From: Clostridiales bacterium
GTDB lineage: Bacteria > Bacillota > Clostridia > Oscillospirales > CAG-272
Direction: 5' to 3'
Assembly: GCA_012522015.1 (NCBI GenBank)
Contig: JAAYLD010000001.1
Span: forward strand, 1-32,962
Length of the DNA: 32,962 bases
Shown here: piece by piece, positions 1 through 7,593 of the stretch
Numbering within the stretch: position 1 is the stretch's first letter
Layout of the letters: every line of letters begins with the position of its first letter
The notes under the pieces: generated by a model
What the model was told of the DNA's origin: nothing
What the model saw: the letters and a program-made list of their open reading frames with translations, nothing else
Database searches by the model: none
Program-made: the position numbers and the translations under genes

Positions 1-13
1 TAGGAGTTATAAA

Positions 14-1069
14 ATGACTGACACTTTATTAAAAATCACAGCAGTTGACGGGTATCCGCTTGAAGTAATGTTAAGTGTACCCGATACTGCACCGGAAAAG
101 CTAATTTTATATGTGAACAGCTCAGGTCCGAATACTTATAATATAAGGCGCCAGAAATCTGACGGCTCTTTCTATAATTATCACGATTTCCTTGCACGTG
201 AATTTACCGACCGTAAAATCGCATATTGCAGATACAGCACACGCGGTGTAAAGGATGGCGGAACTGCTCCTTTCTTCGTCGACATTGACGACGAACAGTA
301 TAAAACTTATCTTCCGCACAATTCAGTCAGTGACATTGAATGTATAATCCAATATATTAGAACAATATATCCGGACATAATGGTGTATTTTCTTGGCTGG
401 AGTGAAGGAACCATCATTTCTCCGCTTGTTGCTCTAAATAATAATGTAAAAGTCGATGGGCTTCTTCTCTGCGGTTATTGTAATGAAAATCTGCTGGATA
501 CATTTGTCTGGCAGCAAAACGGCAATGCGTCTATAATTTTCTGCCGACGATATTTCGATTATGACAGAAAAGGCTATATTACAAAATCTGATTTTGAGGA
601 AGACCGTTATCACAAAAAAGAGGCCTTTTTCGGAGACTTAACTTTTGAACAGATTGATATAGATGGTGATGGAAAACTGACAGCCGCAGATTTTGCCCCT
701 GTGTGTATTGAACACATGAAAAGTGTGCTATCGGCTGTCGAACGTAGCGATGATGAATGGCTGAAAAACAATCACGGTGTACGGCTTACCTCCGAATGGT
801 GGAAAGAACACTTTTCACTTGAACCGAATAAAAACGTGCTTCCGAGACTTGACCTTCCGATACATATTTTTTCGGGAGAGTACGATTATATGACACCGCT
901 GTTTCATTCAAAAGACATTGAGCAAATCTTTAAAAAACTCGGCAAAACAAATCTGACAGTACATTATTTTGACAACGACGATCACAATTTGAACTTTTCG
1001 GAATGGGTTGAAAATGGCGAAATGTCGGAAGGAATGAAATGCCTGTTTGAAATAGCGGAGAGTATTTAA
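14..1069 (+). CDS. Alpha/beta hydrolase with an inserted EF-hand pair
   Basis: A 351-residue protein with the alpha/beta-hydrolase layout. The nucleophile elbow GWSEG places Ser130. Asp291 (GEYD) and His324 (DDH) fit as the other triad members, in the usual order and near the C terminus. Between strand beta-6 and the C-terminal core (about residues 180-230) the cap region holds two canonical 12-residue Ca2+ loops: 182-193 (D-x-D-x-K-G-x-I...D) and 215-226 (D-x-D-x-D-G-x-L...D), the second nearly ideal. There is no signal peptide, so it is probably cytoplasmic. The start follows TAGGAG with seven bases of spacing. The substrate is not predictable; esterase or acyl-peptide-type activity is only a family guess. 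Its intact frame contrasts with the broken genes that follow. Confidence 0.75.
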   Translation: MTDTLLKITAVDGYPLEVMLSVPDTAPEKLILYVNSSGPNTYNIRRQKSDGSFYNYHDFLAREFTDRKIAYCRYSTRGVKDGGTAPFFVDIDDEQYKTYLPHNSVSDIECIIQYIRTIYPDIMVYFLGWSEGTIISPLVALNNNVKVDGLLLCGYCNENLLDTFVWQQNGNASIIFCRRYFDYDRKGYITKSDFEEDRYHKKEAFFGDLTFEQIDIDGDGKLTAADFAPVCIEHMKSVLSAVERSDDEWLKNNHGVRLTSEWWKEHFSLEPNKNVLPRLDLPIHIFSGEYDYMTPLFHSKDIEQIFKKLGKTNLTVHYFDNDDHNLNFSEWVENGEMSEGMKCLFEIAESI

Positions 1070-1171
1070 TTATTCTATGATATTAAGCATTGAACAAACA
1101 AATCCGATATATCAATACCCCCGAACCCAAAGCGTTTTGATTATATAGAGGCTGTGAGCGGGTGCGTCTCA

Positions 1172-1201
1172 TTGACATTTTTGTGTATCTGATATTAAAA
1201 T
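1172..1201 (+). promoter_or_regulatory. Promoter for the SGNH hydrolase remnant
   Basis: TTGACA at 1172-1177, an 18-bp spacer and TAAAAT at 1196-1201. It lies about 70 bp upstream of the ATG at 1269, which has an AAGGA ribosome site. It suggests that the broken gene may still be transcribed. Confidence 0.55.
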
Positions 1202-1268
1202 GAGAAAAGAAGTAAATTAGGTAGTCGGCGATGGCCGGTCTTGCAATAAAAATGAAAAGGAAGTATTT

Positions 1269-1821
1269 ATGAAAGAAAAACAAATAATTTTACTCGGTGA
1301 CTCCATCCGCATGAGGTATGAGCTGCTTGTTCGCAAAAAACTTAAGGGGCGTGCAGCCGTATTTGGGCCTAATGAAAACGGCCGCTAGGCAGGCTACACG
1401 CTGAATTCACTTCGCTTCTGGTTGCCACAGCTTCCCAAAAACCCGGACATCATTCACTGGAACAACGGTCTTTGGGACCTTGGCGATGATTATAACCTCG
1501 GACGCCCATTTTCATCGCCGGAGGAGTATAAATCGGCGCTTGAACGTATAATTATTGTGCTCCGCAAAATCTTTCCCGGCGCGCAAATCATTATGGCGAC
1601 AACAACTCCTACCGCCAACCCCGGACACATCCGGCATTATCGCTTATAACAACATAATTAAGGCTGTCGCGGCTGAACATAACCTTCCGGTAGATGACCT
1701 ATACCCCATCGTCGCCGCAGATATCCCCCGTTACATATGTCCCGACCACATTCACCTGACAGACGAGGGCTGGGAAGCCGTTGCAATACAGGTCGTGCGC
1801 TGTATTGAAAATTATCTATGA
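1269..1821 (+). pseudogene. SGNH/GDSL-type hydrolase, broken
   Basis: Translation from the ATG at 1269 (AAGGA site, seven bases upstream) gives an SGNH start: ILLGDSI with the catalytic Ser at residue 12, then an in-frame TAG at 1386. The same frame resumes after it and contains WNNGLWDLG (block with the Gly/Asn region) and ATTTPTANP. Near 1620-1630 the reading frame moves by one base; the C-terminal part in the new frame continues GIIAYNNIIKAVA and the PDHIHLTDEG block with the catalytic Asp-x-x-His, ending at 1821. Repairing the two lesions gives a colinear protein of about 184 residues, close to small single-domain SGNH hydrolases. Family members often deacetylate or de-esterify carbohydrates. 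Two independent lesions argue for a true pseudogene rather than one read error. Confidence 0.8.
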
Positions 1822-1858
1822 TAGCTGACAACGAAAATAACAAACAATCAAACAACTG

Positions 1859-1907
1859 AAAAGGCTTGATGCCTGTCTAAGTCAAGCAACAAGCCTTTTG
1901 TTTTTTT
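1859..1907 (+). terminator. Intrinsic terminator after the SGNH remnant
   Basis: A perfect 10-bp stem (AAAAGGCTTG at 1859-1868 with CAAGCCTTTT at 1890-1899), a 21-nt loop, and a T7 run at 1901-1907. Confidence 0.8.
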
Positions 1908-1973
1908 ATTGTAGTACAGCGCAAAATAACATTAAAACCTTAACCTCGCCAAACAGCCCTGTCACATTATCTC

Positions 1974-3704
1974 ATGTACGGGAACATTGATCTAATATCG
2001 GGCGTTTTAAATGGATTGACCGCGCCCGCAAACGAATTCCTTTTTAATGCAATTGAAAATGCTGTTATACACGGTGGTTCTCTAAAAAATGTATATATTG
2101 GCGCCGTTGCAGTAGTCTTAGTAATGCTGATAAATCAAATTATGATGTCTCTAAGAAACTTGGTGTCCGAGTACACCGATAACAGCATCAATATAAAGCT
2201 CAGTAAAATTCTGTATAAAAAGGTTGGTAATCTGCCGGCACAGTTATTCGAAAATCCGGAGTTTATACAGCAGACTGGTAAAGCATCATGGGCTGTAAGC
2301 GGAGTAGTATTACATTTTATCAACACATGGCTTGATATATTTATATATAATGGCGCGTTTCTTGTAATTATGGGTGTTTACTTGTACCAGCTGGAACCTA
2401 TACTCGTAATACCGCTTATTATTACTTTTATTCCAACGTTGCTATCAGATATTGTATTACCTCGAATTCACGATAATCAACAGGATAAGATACGGTTACT
2501 TGAAATGCAGGAGAGTAGTTATTACTCTCCTGCTACAAATTTGTTTGACACGCGGATGTTCGGGGCTTTTTACCATTTTTATAAGCTGATATATGATGTT
2601 AAACATCTTATTTTTAAGGCAAAAAGAAAGCATAATATAAAAATGCTTCTTATTGACTTTGGTCTTAACATGACAAAAGTCATAGGATGGGTGGTCATTT
2701 TGCTTTTGCTCTTCAGGTCGCTTTTGAATAAAACAATTTCTGTGGGAGCATTTTCAGCGGTTTTGACTTCAGTTGAAATGATGTTTTTAAATGTTGAAAG
2801 CTTCTTTCGACAGACTGGAATCGGCACAATGTGGCTTGGCGGAGTGGAGCATTTTTTCCGGTTCATTGATCTGCCTGACGGCACAAAGGGGAGTAATACT
2901 GCTCCCGACTTCAGCCGGGGAGGAATTGAATCTGTCAACATAAGCTTTACATATCCGGGCTCAGACACGCCGGCCGTAAATAACGTAAGTCTTACGGTTA
3001 AGAGCGGTGAAACGATAGCTATTGTTGGCGAAAATGGCAGCGGCAAGACTACTCTTGTGAAGCTGCTTTGCGGGCTTTATAAGCCTGATTCGGGCACCGT
3101 TTTTGTGTAGGTGGGCAGGACACTGCTAAAACCTCCGACAGGGCGCTATTTTCGCATACAAGCGCTATTTTTCAAAATTATATGTCATATGTGGGACTGG
3201 CGCTCGGGAATAATATCCGCATAAGTGACTATACAAGCGATGAGATTATAGAGAATGCTTTAATTTCTGCTAATGTCGAATACAAAAACGCAAAAACATT
3301 CCCATATGGAACCGAAACAATGATGGGACGTGAGTTTGACGGAGGTGTGCAGCTGTCGGGAGGACAATGGCAGCGGGTAGCCTTGGCCCGGGGCATATAT
3401 CGCAGACATGATTTCATTATTATGGACGAGCCTACGGCGGCAATAGATCCTTTGGAAGAGACAAGGATATATAGGCAGTTTGCCGAGTATTCACATGGAA
3501 AAACGACGCTTTTAGTAACCCATCGGTTAGGCTCGGTGCGCATTGCCGACCGCATTGTTGTAATGGCCAAAGGGAGAATTGTTGAAAGTTGCGCCCATGA
3601 GGAGCTATTAAAAAATGGGGGGAGAGTACGCAAAAATGTAGCAAGCGCAATCCTCCGGGTATCTGGATAATAAGGAGTTTGAAGCAGCGCTTACAGCAAA
3701 CTGA
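1974..3704 (+). pseudogene. ABC exporter (fused membrane and ATPase domains), broken
   Basis: A type-I exporter half-transporter with a membrane domain (several hydrophobic segments in the first 270 residues) fused to an ATPase domain. Walker A (GENGSGKTT) is in the first frame, which stops at 3108. One base is missing near 3108-3110; reading from 3110 restores GGQDTAKTSDRALFSHTSAIFQN (Q-loop), the LSGGQWQRVALARG signature, Walker B FIIMDEPTAAIDP and the switch His (LVTHR). A second lesion is an extra G in the G6 run at 3617-3622. After it the natural frame gives EYAKM, a TAG at 3639 where Trp is usual, then QAQSSGYLDNKEFEAAL to a TGA at 3702. The N terminus also looks truncated: there is no ribosome site, a stop at 1941, and the first helix seems missing. 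The repaired length of about 575 residues is near the family norm. The substrate is unknown. Confidence 0.85.
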
Positions 3705-3775
3705 CGCACACTTCAAACAGCACACACGCACAAACGGCGCAGATAATATAATCTGCTGATAAAATAAGTAGCATT

Positions 3776-3817
3776 AAACAATAAGGGGTGAAGCAGAGGC
3801 TTCACCCCTTATTGTTT
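3776..3817. terminator. Bidirectional hairpin terminator between convergent genes
   Basis: A perfect 19-bp inverted repeat (3776-3794 with 3799-3817) around a four-base AGAG loop. It sits between the plus-strand ABC remnant and the minus-strand membrane protein. The outer part of the stem is A/T, so it can supply a U-rich end in either direction. Confidence 0.75.
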
Positions 3818-3860
3818 ATCATAAAAAAATGAGCAGTTTACTTTGCTTTATAATATTACC

Positions 3861-4790
3861 TTATTCTGGATTGCGTTTTATTATCAAAGTTATCATTATT
3901 ATGACTGAAATAACGGCAACAACAATAACAGCCACAGTGTTAAAACCGGTTTGCGGGGATTCGGACATCTTTTTTGTATATTGAGAATATTTTTCTGTCC
4001 TAATATGTATATGCGAAAGTTCGTATGACAAATAATTATATTTGTCAACACCTTCCGGACAATCATAAAATAACGATATATCTATCCATTGACAATTCGG
4101 CATTATATCAACTTTTTCTTCATACCCCATCACAATATAATCTGGTGTATATGTATGAATGTATTTTAAATACTCCGGGTTTTTAGACCATACCATAAGA
4201 TTTATATCAGGAGACAGGAATAGCCCCCCCCTTATTAAATAAAACTATACAATGAAATGAATAGGCATTTTGCCAAGGATATGCCATTTTGAGAATATCC
4301 ACATTTGTGAAGGTGTATCCACACACCTTATAAAAATCATCAAGCTTTTTTATCTTTCCGATTATCTCTCCTAAAATCCCTGTAGCATTATCAATATAAG
4401 GTTTATATATTAGCAGATCTATATCTTCATAGTCCTTATAATATCCTACTGACTTAGTTAATCTAATATCGCAATCACCATCTTTTAGTGGTTTTGTGTT
4501 AGGTTTCTCATACTCGTAAGACCGCCCAATATAACCTCTTTCACTATAAATAAAATCGTCAACACTCACATCCGGGAACATTGAGATAATTTTTTCAACA
4601 TTAAAAGTGCTTAATTCATATTCTTCACAAAGTTTTACAAACTCATCGATGAGCGCTTCTCCTTTATCGCTTGCAATGTCGCTTTCCGTGAGATCTATGT
4701 GCCCCTCAGCAGATCTAAGAGCTTGAATAGAAGACGCGAAAAAAGTGAACCTTAAAAAGCAAGCGATAAAGAAAGCACATATTTTTTCAT
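3861..4790 (-). pseudogene. Secreted membrane-anchored protein, split by homopolymer frameshifts
   Basis: I do not recognise the family. The best start is the ATG at 4790, eight bases after GGAGGG. It begins M-K-K-Y-V-L-S-L-S-L-A-F, signal-peptide-like, but runs into TAA at 4752 beside a T5 run (plus-strand 4754-4758). One added T joins it to LRFTFFASSIQA and the long frame. That frame reads a soluble domain rich in Asp, Glu and Tyr, then stops at 4207 just after a G8 run (plus-strand C8, 4224-4231). Changing the run by one base joins it to LFLSPDINLMVWSKNPEYLKY and the second frame, which ends with a transmembrane segment (about 23 hydrophobic residues) and a KRNPE tail at 3861. The repaired protein is about 305-310 residues: signal peptide, extracellular domain, C-terminal anchor. 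A start at ATG 4797 in the long frame is possible but is one base from the ribosome site. Confidence 0.65.
4224..4231 (-). repeat. C8/G8 homopolymer tract inside the membrane-protein gene
   Basis: Eight consecutive C on the plus strand (G8 in the coding sense). It is exactly where the two halves of the membrane-protein gene go out of frame. A tract of seven G would restore the frame. Confidence 0.85.
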
Positions 4791-4806
4791 GAATCATTCC
4801 CTCCAA

Positions 4807-5184
4807 GTTAACTGTAAAAAGGCTTCGGGGTTTAAATATGTTTTACCAGAAACACCTGTGCCGATAATACTTACATCGCATGTTTAGTGATTTATAATGG
4901 TACGCAATTACTGTATTGCCATGTTTCTCAATTACATTAGATTTGTCTTTTTTGAAAGAAGTTCCTTCACATGACCTTTTGTGTGCGCTTTATTAAATGC
5001 TATCATTAAAGTTTATGGGTTCATATTTATAGAGTAGTGGCTAATTTGTTAAATCTACATTGACATTAAATTGTATTTGTTTGAATACATAGTGCCATAT
5101 ACCGTATATGTAACTATATGTAATCAAACTAAGTAATATTTTAATCCTCGCAAACTCAGCTTGCAGACGCAAAACAAAAAAACA
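4807..5184. other. AT-rich stretch without a recognisable gene
   Basis: Between the split membrane-protein gene and the tRNA terminator I find no ORF with a ribosome site and no repeat or RNA family that I recognise. A TTGACA occurs at about 5060 on the plus strand, but no fitting -10 follows. It may be decayed sequence. Confidence 0.5.
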
Positions 5185-5216
5185 CCCGATTATACCGAAA
5201 ATCCGGTATAATCGGG
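5172..5216 (-). terminator. Intrinsic terminator of the tRNA-Arg gene
   Basis: A perfect 13-bp stem (5185-5197 with 5204-5216), six-base loop. On the minus strand it is followed by a T-rich run (the A-rich plus strand at 5172-5182). It begins ten bases past the tRNA CCA end. Confidence 0.85.
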
Positions 5217-5225
5217 GTCTTGTAA

Positions 5226-5302
5226 TGGCACCCTTGAGCGGATTTGAACCGCTGACCTTCCGCTTAGGAGGCGGACGCTCTATCCTGCTGAGCTACAAAG
5301 GC
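5226..5302 (-). tRNA. tRNA-Arg, anticodon CCT
   Basis: The minus strand folds as a cloverleaf. The acceptor arm is GCCTTTG (5302-5296) with CAAGGGT (5236-5230), including G1-U72 and T4-G69 wobbles. The D arm contains AGCTCAGCAGGATAGAGC. The anticodon stem is TCCGC/GCGGA around the loop CTCCTAA, giving anticodon CCT (reads AGG, and AGA poorly). The T arm has GGTTCAAATCC. The discriminator base is G, and CCA is encoded at 5228-5226. The gene appears to be transcribed alone from the promoter at 5406-5434. Confidence 0.93.
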
Positions 5303-5405
5303 ATATTTAAATATGTGTTTGGCGCGCCTGCCCGACATAAAAGCTGCCGCTTTAGTGCGTAAAACAAAAACATACATAATAAAGCGCAAACTTGGCGCGT
5401 ATAAA

Positions 5406-5434
5406 AGTATATCACAGGCGCCCCTTTATTGCAA
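5406..5434 (-). promoter_or_regulatory. Promoter of tRNA-Arg
   Basis: On the minus strand TTGCAA, a 17-bp spacer and TATACT. Transcription would start near 5399, about 100 bases before the mature tRNA 5' end. No coding region lies between them. Confidence 0.55.
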
Positions 5435-5472
5435 GTGCGATTTTCGCAGGTGTCTCAATATCATCGATACAC

Positions 5473-5510
5473 AAAAGAAAGCGCCACACAGGGCGCTTTC
5501 TTTTTTTGTA
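5473..5510. terminator. Terminator of gap, bidirectional
   Basis: A perfect 13-bp stem (AAAAGAAAGCGCC at 5473-5485 with 5492-5504), six-base loop. It lies 41 bases downstream of the gap stop codon. The A/T ends give U-rich tails on both strands, the longer one (T7 after the stem C) on the plus strand. Confidence 0.85.
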
Positions 5511-5544
5511 TATCACTTGCGTTTGATATACGATTAACTGTTTT

Positions 5545-6615
5545 TTACTTAAGCTCAGCGAAGAACTTAATCGTTCTCATCATCTGGCTTGTGTAGGAGT
5601 TTTCATTGTCATACCAAGAAACGACCTGAACCTGATATGTTTCGTCGTCGATCTTGCTGGCCATTGTCTGCGTAGCATCGAAGAGCGAACCGTATGTCAT
5701 GCCAATGACGTCAGAAGAAACGATTTCGTCTTCTGTGTAACCGAAAGTTTCACCGTCAGCAGCAGCTTTCATAGCGGTATTGATGCCTTCCACTGTAATA
5801 TCCTTGCCCTTTACAACAGCGATGAGAATCGTTGTTGAGCCTGTCGCTGTCGGAACTCTCTGTGCTGCGCCGATCAGCTTACCGTTAAGCTCGGGGATAA
5901 CAAGGCCGATGGCCTTTGCTGCGCCTGTCGAGTTCGGAACGATATTGCACGCTGCGGCTCTCGAACGACGGAGGTCACCCTTGCGTTGCGGACCGTCAAG
6001 AATCATCTGGTCACCAGTGTAAGCGTGGATAGTTGTCATAATACCGCTCAGAATCGGAGCGTATTTGTTAAGTGCGTATGCCATTGGAGCAAGGCAGTTC
6101 GTCGTACAGGAAGCGGCAGATATTATCTTGTCGTCCTTTGTAAGAGTTTTTTCGTTGACACCGTAAACAATCGTCGGGAGATCGTTTCCAGCGGGAGCGG
6201 AAATAACGACCTTCTTCGCACCGGCATCAATATGAGCCTGAGCTTTTGCCTTTGAGGTATAGAAGCCGGAGCATTCGAGAACAACATCTATTCCAAGCTC
6301 GCCCCACGGGCAATCCTTCGCATTCGGATATACATAAATTGTAATTTCTTTACCGTCGACGGTAATGGAGCCCGGAACCTTAACTGTTTTGCCGTCTTCT
6401 TCATAAATTGGTTCCTTGCTCGTGATAACGTGCTTTTTGCCGTCAATGCCGGCATAGTTGCCCTGTGTTGTGTCGTACTTCAGAAGATGAGCAAGCATCT
6501 TGGGGCTTGTGAGGTCGTTAATAGCGACGATTTCATAGCCCTCTGTATTAAACATCTGGCGGAATGTAAGACGCCCTATTCTTCCGAAGCCGTTAATAGC
6601 AACCTTTACTGCCAT
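5545..6615 (-). CDS. gap: Glyceraldehyde-3-phosphate dehydrogenase, type I
   Basis: Oxidises and phosphorylates glyceraldehyde-3-phosphate to 1,3-bisphosphoglycerate in cytoplasmic glycolysis. The N-terminal Rossmann motif is NGFGRIGR. Asp34 (AIND) is in the position that favours NAD+. The active-site Cys170 lies in SAASCTTNC and the helper His197 in [10 protein letters not shown]. The C-terminal [12 protein letters not shown] block is present. At 356 residues it is about 20 longer than the common 335-residue form; the extra residues lie at about 55-90, before the ITIY strand. The start ATG follows GGAGGA with a 9-base gap. It is a single-gene unit with its own candidate promoter at 6675-6703 and terminator at 5473-5510. 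Confidence 0.97.
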   Translation of the reverse strand: MAVKVAINGFGRIGRLTFRQMFNTEGYEIVAINDLTSPKMLAHLLKYDTTQGNYAGIDGKKHVITSKEPIYEEDGKTVKVPGSITVDGKEITIYVYPNAKDCPWGELGIDVVLECSGFYTSKAKAQAHIDAGAKKVVISAPAGNDLPTIVYGVNEKTLTKDDKIISAASCTTNCLAPMAYALNKYAPILSGIMTTIHAYTGDQMILDGPQRKGDLRRSRAAACNIVPNSTGAAKAIGLVIPELNGKLIGAAQRVPTATGSTTILIAVVKGKDITVEGINTAMKAAADGETFGYTEDEIVSSDVIGMTYGSLFDATQTMASKIDDETYQVQVVSWYDNENSYTSQMMRTIKFFAELK

Positions 6616-6674
6616 GAATGATTTTCCTCCGTATATATAAATTTAAATATGGTTTATATAAATTAACCTTTTAT

Positions 6675-6703
6675 ATTTTATACCGATGTATGCAAAAATA
6701 CAA
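6675..6703 (-). promoter_or_regulatory. Candidate promoter of gap
   Basis: On the minus strand TTGTAT, 17 bp, TAAAAT, about 60 bases before the gap start. Both boxes have mismatches, so this is moderate evidence only. Confidence 0.4.
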
Positions 6704-6777
6704 GCCTTTTATCGTAAAATTGCATTTTGTGAATGTTAATATGTTCATAAATTACACGCCCATCGGCAATTTTATTT

Positions 6778-7593
6778 TTATTTTGCACGCATACGTGCCG
6801 CTTCCCGCCGCACACGCATATATAAGCGCGGCAGCGCCATCATTCGCCCTGCGCGTGACGGCTCACGAAGCAGCCTGTAAAGCCACTCGATGCCGAGCTT
6901 TATGAATATCCTCGGCGCGCGGCGTGCCGCTCCCGAATAAATATCAAGCGAACCGCCAAGACCAAGCGCTGCACGAACACCAGCGGCAGCGAGGGCTTCT
7001 CTGTTTTCGTATATCCAACGCTCCTGTGTCGGTGCGCCAAGACAAACGTATAGGATAGCAGCGCCGGAAGCTTTTATTTTAGCGATTATTGCGTCTGACT
7101 CCTCACCGCTTTTTTTAAAATAACCGTCCGCTGTACCGCAAATTACAAGGCCGGGGTATTTCGCCTTCATTTTTTCGGCTGCAAGCTCAGCAATGCCGGG
7201 TTTCCCACCGAGAAAACACACGGGAACTTTTGCCTTTGCCGAACGGTGCAATATTTCTTCGCCAAGCTCAACGCCAGCCACTTTCTCCTTAACAGGGGTG
7301 CCAAGCATTGCTGCTGCCTTAACAACACCAATGCCGTCGGGAACGATAAGACTGCCGGAGTTGATTATTTTATAAAGTTCTCCGCTTTTGTCGTTGATGC
7401 ACGCCTCGACAATTTCAGAGTTCGGCGTATGGACCGTGAAAACACCACCAGCCATCCCTTCCCCTGTTACATGCTCCATCACACGATCCGCGGCTTCATC
7501 AAGCGTCACACTGTCAAATCCGACGCCGAGCACATCAATGCGACCTGTTTTCATAGCGCTTTTTTCATTCATATTATCCGATACATCTTTCAT
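6778..7593 (-). CDS. WecG/TagA/CpsF family glycosyltransferase
   Basis: Family enzymes transfer a sugar such as ManNAc from a UDP donor onto a polyprenyl-diphosphate-linked GlcNAc, in teichoic-acid or other cell-wall polymer synthesis (known for TagA/TarA). Visible family blocks are HTPNSEIV near residue 54, VPDGIGVV near 88, FLGGKPG near 127, the GAPTQERWI segment near 186, and GGSLDIYSGAARRAPRIF plus LGIEWLYRLLREPSR near the C terminus. The 271-residue length is normal. The start ATG overlaps the TGA of the phosphoglucomutase gene by four bases (ATGA), so translation is probably coupled. The pairing suggests a shared supply of sugar phosphates for a surface polymer. The acceptor cannot be named from sequence. 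Basic C-terminal residues probably bind the membrane surface. Confidence 0.9.
   Translation of the reverse strand: MKDVSDNMNEKSAMKTGRIDVLGVGFDSVTLDEAADRVMEHVTGEGMAGGVFTVHTPNSEIVEACINDKSGELYKIINSGSLIVPDGIGVVKAAAMLGTPVKEKVAGVELGEEILHRSAKAKVPVCFLGGKPGIAELAAEKMKAKYPGLVICGTADGYFKKSGEESDAIIAKIKASGAAILYVCLGAPTQERWIYENREALAAAGVRAALGLGGSLDIYSGAARRAPRIFIKLGIEWLYRLLREPSRAGRMMALPRLYMRVRREAARMRAK

Noticed and set aside
1386-1388. In-frame TAG in the SGNH gene and another at 3639 in the ABC gene, as recoding (pyrrolysine or TAG readthrough)
   Set aside because: Both genes also carry frameshifts, and the intact genes use normal stops. Ordinary decay explains them better.
5313-5537. 74-residue plus-strand ORF
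   Set aside because: It runs through the tRNA promoter and the gap terminator, has no ribosome site, and has no family-like sequence.
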